Positions 8,440 to 16,981 of a stretch of 64,000 bases of DNA are shown one piece after another. Numbering within the stretch: the stretch's first letter is position 1; each line of letters starts with the position of its first letter. The stretch is from contig NZ_SIRR01000008.1 of NCBI RefSeq assembly GCF_011634895.1, positions 620,001 through 684,000 of the forward strand. Reading direction: 5' to 3'. Origin of the DNA: Rheinheimera pleomorphica (GTDB taxonomy: Bacteria; Pseudomonadota; Gammaproteobacteria; Enterobacterales; Alteromonadaceae). Position numbers and translations under genes: made by a program. Under the pieces are notes generated by a model. That model made no database searches and was not told the origin of the DNA. It was given only the letters and a program-made list of their open reading frames with translations.

Positions 8440-9978
8440 CTATTGCCTGGCGTAAAAACGTTGTTTAATCTGCAGCAGCAATTGACGATGTGATGGCAAT
8501 TGCTGACAAAGCGCCTTACGAACCTCATCTATCTGCTCCACCCGCTGCAGCGCCCAGTGTAAATAATCCGGCAGTAAATAAGGGCTTTGCGTTGGATATT
8601 GCATGCCGTATAGCACATAAAGGTAATTTTCGACATCGAACACATCAAATTTCGAGAAAAAGTCGGTGCTTTGCGGAACCTTGTAACACCAACGTTGCAA
8701 CAAGGCCGTTAGCTGTGGGGAAACCGTATCCGGCTGTCGCATAGCACACCAGAAAGCGCTGTCCTGCCGGTCTGACAACACATAATGTAATTTAATAAAG
8801 TCGATTACTCTAAGCCAGCTGTATTCCAACCGCTGATTAAACTGAGCAGCTAAAGTAGCAAGCTCTGTATGACAAGAAGGTAAGGACGCCGCCAGCAAAC
8901 GGGCACTGTAGTCGGTCATTAAAATAGACGTTGCTTCCAATGGTTCAACAAAGCCCTGAGCCAAACCGAGGGCCACACAGTTATGCTTCCAGCTCTGCTG
9001 ACGGAACCCTACCGGCATTGGAATATCACGTAACTGTACAGTGTCATCATCTGGTTGGCCAAGGTAATGCAGTAGTTTGCGCCTGGCTGTCGTGCCATCC
9101 ATAAACTTCGACGCATACACTAACCCCACACCTCTGCGATGAGGCAAAGCAATATCCCAAATCCAGCCGGCTTGGTGCGCTGTGGCATAGGTGGAACATG
9201 GCAAAGGCTGGGCCTTATCAGTGGGCACCTGCACTGTCAGCGCCCTGTCTATCATTAATTCAGCGGATTTGTCGATAAAAGGCACTTGCAACGCTTTACC
9301 CAGCAGTAACGAAGAAAACCCCGAGCAATCAACGTAGAAATCATATGTCAGTCGCTGACCGTTAGCAGTAAGCAGCGCCGCTATACTCCCATCCGCTGAC
9401 AAACTGACTTCACTAATACGATGTTGTTGATACTGTATGCCAAAGTGCTTTTGTGCATGCTCACTAAGCAACTGAGCAAATTTACGCGCATCCAGATGGT
9501 AAGCGTAGGTTGCATCGCCTTCATAAGGATGATGCTGCAGAGATTTCGGCGCCAGCATCGCCTGGCACAAACCTGCCTGCACGGACACGGTATCAGCGAA
9601 ACTGCGGCCCTGTCCACTGTGCAGCCAGTATGGCGTCAGGTCTTGCTTAAACGGATAAGGGAAGTCGAACAAATGATGATAGCTGTTATTGGCACCATGC
9701 TTGTGTTTATCCAGCCAGTTTACAAACTGAATAGATTGCTTAAAGCTGACATCACAGCGCACGATAAACTCATCTTCGTCAATACCAAACGACTGTAACG
9801 TTTGCCGCATCATAGGTACTGTGCCTTCGCCTACGCCAATGGTCGGTATGTCCGGTGATTCAATCACGGTGATACTGTAGTTAGGGTTCCCCTGTACTGC
9901 TTTACCAATATGATTTGCTGCCAGCCAGCCGGCGGTACCACCGCCAACAATCACAATATGCTGTATGTTTTTATTCAT
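8440..9978 (-). CDS. Tryptophan-halogenase-like flavoprotein
   Basis: A 512-residue FAD-dependent protein of the tryptophan 7-halogenase (PrnA-like) family. The dinucleotide-binding motif VIVGGGTAGWLAAN is at residues about 9-22, and the halogenase signature WxWxI appears as GWIWDIALPHR. No signal peptide is present. Many family members in marine gammaproteobacteria and Caulobacter are encoded next to TonB receptors and SapC in carbohydrate loci and have no demonstrated halogenation, so an enzymatic function should not be assumed. It follows the TonB receptor gene on the same strand, with a terminator hairpin in the 61-base gap. CAGGG precedes the ATG. Confidence 0.88.
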   Translation of the reverse strand: MNKNIQHIVIVGGGTAGWLAANHIGKAVQGNPNYSITVIESPDIPTIGVGEGTVPMMRQTLQSFGIDEDEFIVRCDVSFKQSIQFVNWLDKHKHGANNSYHHLFDFPYPFKQDLTPYWLHSGQGRSFADTVSVQAGLCQAMLAPKSLQHHPYEGDATYAYHLDARKFAQLLSEHAQKHFGIQYQQHRISEVSLSADGSIAALLTANGQRLTYDFYVDCSGFSSLLLGKALQVPFIDKSAELMIDRALTVQVPTDKAQPLPCSTYATAHQAGWIWDIALPHRRGVGLVYASKFMDGTTARRKLLHYLGQPDDDTVQLRDIPMPVGFRQQSWKHNCVALGLAQGFVEPLEATSILMTDYSARLLAASLPSCHTELATLAAQFNQRLEYSWLRVIDFIKLHYVLSDRQDSAFWCAMRQPDTVSPQLTALLQRWCYKVPQSTDFFSKFDVFDVENYLYVLYGMQYPTQSPYLLPDYLHWALQRVEQIDEVRKALCQQLPSHRQLLLQIKQRFYARQ

Positions 9979-9990
9979 GGCTTTACCCTG

Positions 9991-10016
9991 AAAAAAAGCC
10001 CGGTTAATACCGGGCT
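9991..10016 (-). terminator. Intrinsic terminator between TonB receptor and halogenase-like gene
   Basis: On the minus strand AGCCCGG, six-base loop, CCGGGCT, then seven T. It ends 13 bases before the ATG of the downstream gene, so it could set a lower expression of the flavoprotein by partial termination. Confidence 0.8.
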
Positions 10017-10039
10017 CTTTACTATAACGTCAGCCGCTA

Positions 10040-12673
10040 TCAGAAGCGATACTGCACACCCAGAGAGTAGCGTGACTCTCCCTCGTAAGCGTATGCCGGG
10101 TAGCCATCTGATGTACGCCAGAATGTTGGCTGGGCAGTACGGTCACGCCCAACCTGTACACTATCTTCCTGCAACAAATTGGTTACGTCGGCAACCAGCG
10201 TCAGGTTGTCATTAATAGCATAGGTGAAGCTAAGGTCCAGACTGCCAAACGGCTGATGTTCGCGATTACCATAGAACCCGGTCTCCCGGATCATATACTC
10301 CGAACGCCAGGTATAAGCCGCGCGGGCTGAAAACACCTCATTTTCATAGTAACCCACCATGTTGATGGTATGTTTAGAGGAGTCTGAAAACTCCGGGTTT
10401 CTATCGTCATAGTTACTGCGATCTGCCTTAGCATCAGACAAGGTATAGTTCACTATGGTACCAAAACCATTATCAAAACCATGCTGCCACTGGAACTCGA
10501 TACCCTGGATCTTACCATTGCTGCCATTGGTAGTTGATTGCAACAGCCAGTTATCTTCGCCGGTATCCGGGCTTACAATGCCAATTGACTGATTAGGGGT
10601 ATTAGCTGCTGTGGTAAAGCTACTAATATCCTTCCAAAACAAGGTCGACGCAAATAAGCTACTGGGGCTGTAATACCATTCCAAACCTAAATCAATCTGG
10701 TTTGCTTTAAATGGCTTTAATGCCGGGTTACCTTTATTTACCGCTTCGTTGCCAGGAATATTATCACTTTCACCTGCCAGGGCTGCATTGCTAAACATGT
10801 CGTTATAATTTGGTCGTGCAATAACAGTCGCTGCAGAAAAGCGCAGTACTAAGTCATCTTCCAAATCATAGGCGATATTTAAACTGGGCAGAAAATGGCT
10901 GTAGCTGCCACTTTCAGTAACAATGTCAGTACTATAACCATTGTTCAGCGCATTAACAGGATCAACAAAGCCAGGCTCAGGTCGGAATGCATCAGATGAT
11001 GCTTCAGTGCGAACATAACGCAGACCAAAGTTACCTCTGAAACCTTCACCATCAAAATTTGCCATCGCATACAGCGCAATATTGTCCTCAGTCACTGTGG
11101 CATAACCAGAGCGCGTCTGCACCCACGAGTCAATAAAGCTGTTAGTGTATGCAATCATTTCTGCTGCATTGGGCGCAGGCACAACAAAGTGGTCCAAGCC
11201 CGCGGTGAGGGTACCTGAGGCAAAGCGGCTACCATCAACCAGAGCCGCCTGCGCAGCACCGTCAAAACCGGGCATTACCGGGCGATACTGATCTTGAATA
11301 ATGTCATGTTTAGCATAACGGGCACCCGTTTTAACCGAGCGGATTACGCCAAAGTCGGTATCAAATTCTACATCTAATTGGGCGTATTTTTCTTTGTCTT
11401 CACGCGGTTGCTGCACTACCTGCCCTGGTGCCTGCAACCCTTCCCAACCGGCGTATTCACCGGCATTGGGCAACGGAAAATCATGCGGCTCAAGATAAAA
11501 TTTCACCGTCTCGCCACTAGCATCAATAGTACCAACAGCACCACCAACCCCGCTTAGGTAACCAAAGTTGGTTTCAAAATTAGTGCCGCCTGTTGCTTTA
11601 GATTGGCCAAGTTGCAGATCCAGCTTGAAGCCATCGCCCTCATAGCGCAAGTCTGCTGACAGATGATCCGTTTTCATCGTTGCATTACGTGGCCTTACAT
11701 CCCAGAAGGCATCCTGACCGTCTTCTGCAGCGGTAGAGCAAATTAAAGGCACACCCTGGCCGTTGGTCAGTGAACAATTGTCTAAATTCTGCGGGATCCA
11801 AACCGCCGTATTCACACTGTCAGCCCCCAGCTCTAAACTCATAAAGTTTACACCGAGCACTAAAGCGTCACTGGGAGCAAACTGCGCAGCAATATCATAA
11901 GAGGTACGTTCACGCTCCTGCCGGAAATGCGTTGGTGCAATGCGCCCCCCCCATGACGGCAAAGATTCATCGCCACGTCGCTCAAGACTGTAATCAGATT
12001 TGGCAATAGCCGCCAGAATACCAAAAGATTCATTCGCATTTTTCCAACTTACTAAGCCGGATAACGAAGCATCAGTATCATCTGCTGCACTTGATTTAGT
12101 GCCCTTTACAGAACCAAACACCGTTAGCGGGTCTAAATCCAGTGGCTTGCGGGTATTAACCACAACAGTGCCACCAATACCGCCCTCGAGTAAATCGGCT
12201 TGAGATGATTTATACACATCAATGCCGCCAATTAATTCAGGTGCCAACATCGAGTAATTAAAAGTACGATCAATAGCCTGCTGAGAATACCAACCGGCTG
12301 ATGCCACATTCTGTCCATTCAACGTGGTCAGGGTCAGTTGGTTCGAAGCACCACGGATAGATACCGCGTCACCTTCACCAAATTGCCGGGACACCGTCAC
12401 CCCCGGCACACGGCCCAACGCTTCTGCCACATTATTGTCCGGAAACTTACCAATGTCTTCTGCCGTTACCACGTCAACGGTGGCTTCATTGAAACGTTTG
12501 GTGTTCATACTGGCGACCTGCGAGGCTTTAATCCCCCGCACCTGAATCACTTCTACCTGCTGTTCTTTTGCAATTTCATCGGCAGCGAAAGCAGGCATAC
12601 TTAATGCGGTGCTTCCCACTAACAAACTCAGCTTAACTGCTAAGGCACATTTATTTATTTTATTGTGCTGCAT
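10040..12673 (-). CDS. TonB-dependent receptor, probable chitooligosaccharide/GlcNAc transporter
   Basis: Outer membrane active transporter of about 877 residues. Signal peptide (MQHNKINKCALAVKLSLLVG... ending PAFAA), TonB-box-like VEVIQVRGI, plug domain with VVTAEDIGKFPDNNVAEALG and VPGVTVSRQ, then a 22-strand barrel ending SLGVQYRF with terminal Phe. The plug motifs are of the large Proteobacterial sugar-receptor subfamily seen in Caulobacter MalA and Alteromonadales chitin loci. ATG 12673 is chosen because GGGAGAG precedes it; the longer frame to 12700 adds a charged stretch before the signal peptide. A NagR-type operator lies 56 bases upstream, placing it in the GlcNAc regulon. The exact ligand is inferred. 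Confidence 0.9.
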   Translation of the reverse strand: MQHNKINKCALAVKLSLLVGSTALSMPAFAADEIAKEQQVEVIQVRGIKASQVASMNTKRFNEATVDVVTAEDIGKFPDNNVAEALGRVPGVTVSRQFGEGDAVSIRGASNQLTLTTLNGQNVASAGWYSQQAIDRTFNYSMLAPELIGGIDVYKSSQADLLEGGIGGTVVVNTRKPLDLDPLTVFGSVKGTKSSAADDTDASLSGLVSWKNANESFGILAAIAKSDYSLERRGDESLPSWGGRIAPTHFRQERERTSYDIAAQFAPSDALVLGVNFMSLELGADSVNTAVWIPQNLDNCSLTNGQGVPLICSTAAEDGQDAFWDVRPRNATMKTDHLSADLRYEGDGFKLDLQLGQSKATGGTNFETNFGYLSGVGGAVGTIDASGETVKFYLEPHDFPLPNAGEYAGWEGLQAPGQVVQQPREDKEKYAQLDVEFDTDFGVIRSVKTGARYAKHDIIQDQYRPVMPGFDGAAQAALVDGSRFASGTLTAGLDHFVVPAPNAAEMIAYTNSFIDSWVQTRSGYATVTEDNIALYAMANFDGEGFRGNFGLRYVRTEASSDAFRPEPGFVDPVNALNNGYSTDIVTESGSYSHFLPSLNIAYDLEDDLVLRFSAATVIARPNYNDMFSNAALAGESDNIPGNEAVNKGNPALKPFKANQIDLGLEWYYSPSSLFASTLFWKDISSFTTAANTPNQSIGIVSPDTGEDNWLLQSTTNGSNGKIQGIEFQWQHGFDNGFGTIVNYTLSDAKADRSNYDDRNPEFSDSSKHTINMVGYYENEVFSARAAYTWRSEYMIRETGFYGNREHQPFGSLDLSFTYAINDNLTLVADVTNLLQEDSVQVGRDRTAQPTFWRTSDGYPAYAYEGESRYSLGVQYRF

Positions 12674-12706
12674 ATTACTCTCCCGTTCCTGTTCTCTCAT
12701 TTTGTT

Positions 12707-12734
12707 GTCTTATTTCCCGGACACTTAATGACAA
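12707..12734 (-). promoter_or_regulatory. Predicted promoter of the TonB receptor
   Basis: Minus strand TTGTCA (12729-12734), 16-base spacer, TAAGAC (12707-12712). The -35 is perfect and inside the operator, in the same arrangement as at nagK and hex; the -10 is weak. Confidence 0.5.
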
Positions 12735-12742
12735 CGCTGTCA
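12729..12742. promoter_or_regulatory. NagR-type operator upstream of the TonB receptor
   Basis: TGACAACGCTGTCA, the reverse complement of the 14-base site found between nagK and hex, flanked by A/T on both sides. Overlaps the predicted -35 of the receptor gene. Confidence 0.8.
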
Positions 12743-13038
12743 TTGAAATTGAACATACACAAAAATATTTCGCTTTGCAAACCGAATTCGACGAAATTTT
12801 AAACGAAAATTGTAACAAGCACACCAAAGCCGCCAATGAACAGACCGGCTAGCGCTTTGCTTTGCACCAGTTGTTCACTTCCTTTGATTAACTTTTAAAG
12901 TGTTATATTTCATAATGATAGAAGCAAAAACCTGCGCAGGACATGACAAAGTTGTATAAATAGCGTTTAATTTGCGCAATTAGTCATTGCCGAGACGGCA
13001 AAAAACAGGTATCCATTAGTTTAAAACACGCTAATAAA

Positions 13039-13053
13039 TGACTAGCGCTGTCA
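13039..13053. promoter_or_regulatory. Variant NagR-type operator upstream of nagR
   Basis: TGACTAGCGCTGTCA resembles the other two sites but has one extra base in the left half (15 instead of 14). It lies 77 bases before the nagR ATG, suggesting weaker autoregulation. Confidence 0.5.
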
Positions 13054-13129
13054 TCATTATATTGAATTATTCAGTAACGGCTTGCCATGCCTTGCCGTTG
13101 CAAGCGATTTTAGGGGGCGGATTGACGCC

Positions 13130-14155
13130 ATGAAAGTGACCATCAATGATGTTGCCCGCCATGCCGGGGTATCCATTAAAACCGTGTCCAGGGTGATGAA
13201 CAATGAACCCTCGGTGCGCAAAGACACGGTAGACAAGGTGCAGGCTGCTATGGCGGCGTTGCAGTATCAACCCAACGCGGCGGCACGCAACCTGGCCAGC
13301 AGCCGCTCCTTTAGTATTGGTTATATTTACGACAACCCTAATGCTTACTATGTTATTGATATGCAACGGGGCTTACTGGATGCCTGCCGTAAACACGGCT
13401 ACGAGCTGATTATTCACCCGACTAACGCCAAATCACCGGATATTGTGCAGGAAGTGTTAGATTTGGTGCAGCAATCCAGGCTGGCTGGTCTGGTGCTGAC
13501 ACCGCCGTTTTCAGAGATGCCGCATATCGCCGCGGCACTGGAACAAATAGGTGTGCCTTTTGTACGGATTATTTCCGGCTCTACCCCTTCACCTAAATTA
13601 AGCAATTGCGTATTGATCGACGACTTTACCGCCGCCTTTAAAATTACCAACCATTTACTGGAACTGGGCCACAGCGACATTGCGTTTTTATGTGGTGATG
13701 AAGAGCACAGCTCCAGCGGAGAGCGTCTGGCTGGTTATCAGGCCGCGTTGGCCAAGCGCGGTATTGCGGCTAATCCTAAGTTTATTGTGCCGGGCAGTTA
13801 CTCGTTTGAGTCAGGTGTGCAGGGCGCGAAAAAGTTGCTGGAGCTAAGCAAAAAGCCAACCGCTATTTTTGCCTGTAACGATGAAATTGCCGCCGGCGCC
13901 TTGTTCAGCGCGCGCCTGATGCATATTGCCATTCCGCAACAACTGGCGATTGCCGGTTTTGAAAACAGTCCGTTTTCGCGCCAAACCTGGCCCCCCCTGA
14001 CCACAGCGCACCAGCCTAACGTCACCATAGCGCAGCAGGCAGCCGAGTTATTATTCCGTCATACCAAGCCCAACGCCAGCAAAAACCTGTCAGACAAGCA
14101 GCCGGTATTTATTCCGGAATTGGTGGTACGAGAGTCCACCGCTGTCAGTAGCTAA
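13130..14155 (+). CDS. nagR: LacI-family transcriptional regulator, probable NagR
   Basis: 341 residues. The N-terminal helix-turn-helix and hinge are typical: TINDVARHAGVSIKTVSRVM at residues 3-22, then AARNLASSRSFSIGYIYDN leading into a periplasmic-binding-like effector domain. Family members of this type in Alteromonadales repress nag and chitin genes and respond to GlcNAc-6-P or GlcNAc. ATG 13130 is preferred over the open frame from TTG 13082 because it starts directly at the helix-turn-helix and follows GGGGGCGG. Linkage to the nag genes and three operator-like palindromes support the assignment; effector identity is inferred. Confidence 0.88.
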   Translation: MKVTINDVARHAGVSIKTVSRVMNNEPSVRKDTVDKVQAAMAALQYQPNAAARNLASSRSFSIGYIYDNPNAYYVIDMQRGLLDACRKHGYELIIHPTNAKSPDIVQEVLDLVQQSRLAGLVLTPPFSEMPHIAAALEQIGVPFVRIISGSTPSPKLSNCVLIDDFTAAFKITNHLLELGHSDIAFLCGDEEHSSSGERLAGYQAALAKRGIAANPKFIVPGSYSFESGVQGAKKLLELSKKPTAIFACNDEIAAGALFSARLMHIAIPQQLAIAGFENSPFSRQTWPPLTTAHQPNVTIAQQAAELLFRHTKPNASKNLSDKQPVFIPELVVRESTAVSS

Positions 14156-14156
14156 T

Positions 14157-14184
14157 AAAAAACCGCAGATAACTGCGGTTTTTT
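14157..14184. terminator. Bidirectional intrinsic terminator between nagR and the AbgT gene
   Basis: AACCGCAG/CTGCGGTT with ATAA loop, flanked by A-run and T-run, so it works on both strands for the convergent genes. Confidence 0.9.
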
Positions 14185-14199
14185 ATTCGTCTTTACACC

Positions 14200-15798
14200 T
14201 TAGCCTGCAAACTGGTAGTAGGTAGGAGCGCCAGGGCCGACCGGCAAGCCAAACACAAACACCCATAAATAAAACAGCGTTACCCAGCCGACAAAAAATA
14301 CCAAGGTGTAAGGCAACATGGTCGCAATCAGGGTGCCTATGCCTAAATCTTTTTTATAGCGCGCCGCAACCGCCAGTATTAAACCAAAGTAGCTCATCAT
14401 TGGCGTAATAAGGTTCGTTACCGAATCGCCAATGCGGTACGCCGCCTGAATCACCTCAGGCGAGTAACCCACTATCATCAGCATAGGGACAAAAATAGGT
14501 GCGAAAATAGCCCACTGTGCTGACGCCGAGCCCAGCGATAAATTGACCAACGCACACATAGCAATAAAAAACACAAACAACATAGGCCCGGTTAAACCAA
14601 TATCCTGCAGCAGCGTAGCGCCTTTTACCGCCAGAATAGAGCCTAAATTTGACCAGCCAAAAAAGGCGACAAACTGCGCGGCAAAAAACACCAGCACGAT
14701 ATATAACCCCATAGAGCTGATGCTTTTCGACATGGCATTGATCACATCGCGGTCGGTTTTCATGCTACCGACGATGCGGCCATAAACAAAACCCGGTATG
14801 GCAAAGCTGATAAAAATAAATACCACTATGCCTTTTAAAAACGGTGAGCCTTCTATCAGGCCGGTTTGCGGATGGCGCAGCGGCCCCCACTGTGGCACCA
14901 CACTCAGCGCCAGCAACAGCGCTATGGCCACAAAAGCCACACCCGCCCAGCGCAGGCCGCGTTTTTCATGCGTTGTCAGATTATCCAGTTGCTGCTTACC
15001 CAGATCAATGCTGGCTTCATTAACATCGTATTTGCCCAGCTTAGGCTCAACAATTTTTTCGGTAACAAAGGCCCCCAGGCCAGCAATAACAAAGGTGCTG
15101 ACAATCATAAAAAACCAGTTGGCATCGGGGCTGACGCTGTAGTTAGGGTCAATCAGATTGGCGGCAGATTGGGTGAAACCTGCCAGCAAAGGGTCGACAG
15201 TGCCAATCAATAAGTTGGCGCTGTAACCGCCGGAGACACCGGCGAAGGCCGCCGCTAAGCCAGCCAGCGGATGACGGCCAAGCGAGTGAAAGATCACCGC
15301 AGCCATGGGGATCAGTACCACATAACCCAGCTCTGACGCTGTATTTGACACAATACCGGCAAACACTATGGTCACCGTTACCATACGTTTAGAGGCGCCC
15401 ATCACTAACCCGCGCATGGCGGCGGAAATCAGCCCCGAGTGCTCAGCAATACTGACACCTAACAACGCCACCAACACCACGCCCAGCGGTGGAAAGCTGG
15501 TGAAATTGGTCACCAGATTAGACACTATGCGCTGCAAACCCTCGACACTGACCAGGTTGACCACCCGGATCACGCCATCGGCGGCGCGGCCCGCTGTACC
15601 TTCAGGTCGTGGGTCCAGCGCACTGACATCAAAGTAGGCAGCAATACCGCTGCCCAGCACCACTGCCAGTGCAAAGCAGGCAAATAAGGTAACCGGGTGC
15701 GGTAGTAAATTACCGAGAAATTCTACGGTATCGAGAAAACGGGTAAAGCCGCTGCGTTTTTCGCGGTTTACCACGGATGTATTGTCAGGCGCTGACAT
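14200..15798 (-). CDS. AbgT family transporter
   Basis: A 532-residue inner membrane protein of the AbgT (p-aminobenzoyl-glutamate transporter) family. Hallmarks are FLDTVEFLGNLLPHPVTLF at the N-terminus, NTASELGYVVLIPMAAVIF, GVSGGYSANLLIGTVDPLL and DSVTNLITPMMSYFGLIL. Family members import p-aminobenzoyl-glutamate (E. coli AbgT) or export sulfonamides and p-aminobenzoate by proton exchange; homologues in marine bacteria are also linked to peptide catabolism. No abgA/abgB hydrolase gene is adjacent, so its substrate stays open. AGAGGA precedes the ATG. Convergent with nagR. Confidence 0.9.
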   Translation of the reverse strand: MSAPDNTSVVNREKRSGFTRFLDTVEFLGNLLPHPVTLFACFALAVVLGSGIAAYFDVSALDPRPEGTAGRAADGVIRVVNLVSVEGLQRIVSNLVTNFTSFPPLGVVLVALLGVSIAEHSGLISAAMRGLVMGASKRMVTVTIVFAGIVSNTASELGYVVLIPMAAVIFHSLGRHPLAGLAAAFAGVSGGYSANLLIGTVDPLLAGFTQSAANLIDPNYSVSPDANWFFMIVSTFVIAGLGAFVTEKIVEPKLGKYDVNEASIDLGKQQLDNLTTHEKRGLRWAGVAFVAIALLLALSVVPQWGPLRHPQTGLIEGSPFLKGIVVFIFISFAIPGFVYGRIVGSMKTDRDVINAMSKSISSMGLYIVLVFFAAQFVAFFGWSNLGSILAVKGATLLQDIGLTGPMLFVFFIAMCALVNLSLGSASAQWAIFAPIFVPMLMIVGYSPEVIQAAYRIGDSVTNLITPMMSYFGLILAVAARYKKDLGIGTLIATMLPYTLVFFVGWVTLFYLWVFVFGLPVGPGAPTYYQFAG

Positions 15799-16186
15799 GG
15801 AAAATCCTCTGTAAAATCTTGGTTGTTTGCCACACCAGCCTTGTGCTTAGTGATAATTAGCCGTTATGCCCTGCTTTTAGGAAAAACAGGCTTAAAGCGC
15901 TGAAACACTACTATTTTTACTAATTAAACTGGCATTTATGACAAAGTTATTTTGTTATACCCGACAAAATGTATCACAAGCGACAGGCAGTACAAAACAT
16001 TCCGCGTCATTTTGCCATGTTTGGCCGTTTAGCCACCTTTAACCAGCATTTAGTCACCAGGTCCGCCATTAAACCAGCGGCATAGCCCGCCAGCGACATA
16101 GCACTGACATAGCACTAAAGTACCGTTGCTGCGTTGTGGCACACCTTCTAGCATGACAACAACTAAGCTTATACGGAGTAAACCCT
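15799..16186. other. Intergenic region between AbgT and dehydrogenase genes
   Basis: 388 bases between divergent genes and therefore carrying both promoters. I see no open frame of note. Features are an A/T-rich stretch at about 15900-15970 and a perfect tandem duplication of an 11-mer at 16095-16116. Confidence 0.5.
16095..16116. repeat. Tandem 11-base direct repeat
   Basis: GACATAGCACT occurs twice back to back, 71 bases before the dehydrogenase ATG. An 11-base period is one helical turn, as in activator sites, but it may be a simple slippage duplication. Confidence 0.6.
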
Positions 16187-16936
16187 ATGCAGGTTCTTAT
16201 TACCGGCGCTACCGGCGGCATTGGCTTTGCCATCGCCACACAGTTCGCTCAAGCCGGCCATCAGGTTATCCTGGCCGATTTACAACAAAACGCCATTGAT
16301 AACAAGGTGGCCGAATTAACTTCGCAGGGCTTCACAGCTGAAGGTCTGCAGCTGGATGTAACCGATGCGGCGGCGGTTGATGCGTTAAGTGCACAGTACC
16401 AGATTGATGTTTTAGTGAATAATGCCGGCATTCAACATGTGGCACGGCTGGAAGATTTTCCGCCGCAGAAATGGCAGCAGCTTATCGATGTTATGCTCAC
16501 CGGCCCGGCCATGCTTAGCCGCGCGGTATTGCCGGGTATGCGCTCACGCAACTTCGGCCGTATTATCAATATTGGCTCTATCCATGCGTTGGTGGCTTCG
16601 CCGTTTAAATCAGCCTATGTTGCCGCCAAGCACGGCTTGCTCGGCTTTAGTAAAGTCGTGGCGCTGGAAAACGCTGACAAAAACATCACCATTAACACCA
16701 TCTGCCCGGCCTATGTTAAAACGCCGCTGGTAGAGCAGCAAATTGCCGCTCAGGCTAAAGAGCACAACCTGAGCGAGCAGCAGGTTATTGAGCAAATAAT
16801 GCTGGCACCGATGCCGCAAAAAGCCTTTATCGGTATTGATGAAATTGCCGCTACCACAGCATTTTTATGCAGCCCGGCGGCCCGGCATATTACCGCACAA
16901 ACTCTGGTGCTGGACGGCGGCTGGACAGCACGCTAG
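16187..16936 (+). CDS. bdhA: Short-chain dehydrogenase, probable 3-hydroxybutyrate dehydrogenase
   Basis: Probably oxidises D-3-hydroxybutyrate to acetoacetate with NAD+. The 249-residue protein has the Rossmann glycine motif TGATGGIG at residues 6-13, NNAG at 78-81 and the catalytic S131, Y144 and K148. The C-terminal half, with TICPAYVKTPLVEQQI and the terminal LDGGWTAR, is characteristic of bacterial 3-hydroxybutyrate dehydrogenases, where the Gln/His-rich segment after TP contacts the substrate carboxylate. GGAG precedes the ATG by nine bases. It is followed after 45 bases by the symporter-kinase gene, a neighbourhood that fits short-chain carboxylate metabolism. Confidence 0.85.
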   Translation: MQVLITGATGGIGFAIATQFAQAGHQVILADLQQNAIDNKVAELTSQGFTAEGLQLDVTDAAAVDALSAQYQIDVLVNNAGIQHVARLEDFPPQKWQQLIDVMLTGPAMLSRAVLPGMRSRNFGRIINIGSIHALVASPFKSAYVAAKHGLLGFSKVVALENADKNITINTICPAYVKTPLVEQQIAAQAKEHNLSEQQVIEQIMLAPMPQKAFIGIDEIAATTAFLCSPAARHITAQTLVLDGGWTAR

Positions 16937-16981
16937 CCCGCTGGTTAAAACTCAGGCACAATCAAAGGCTGTGGTTATTTT

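Larger units (their letters stand above)
12674..13129. other. Intergenic regulatory region between TonB receptor and nagR
   Basis: 456 bases between divergent genes. It holds the TonB receptor promoter with operator (12707-12742) and a variant operator at 13039-13053 near nagR. The AT-rich middle (about 12750-13030) shows no open frame or further palindrome that I can support. Confidence 0.6.

Noticed and set aside
8440..9978. Halogenated secondary metabolite gene cluster
   Set aside because: No NRPS, PKS, tryptophan oxidase or prenyltransferase gene nearby; the context is sugar uptake.
14798..15213. Overlapping plus-strand frames inside the AbgT gene
   Set aside because: Two frames of about 115 codons lie opposite a convincing transporter; composition is that of antisense shadow.
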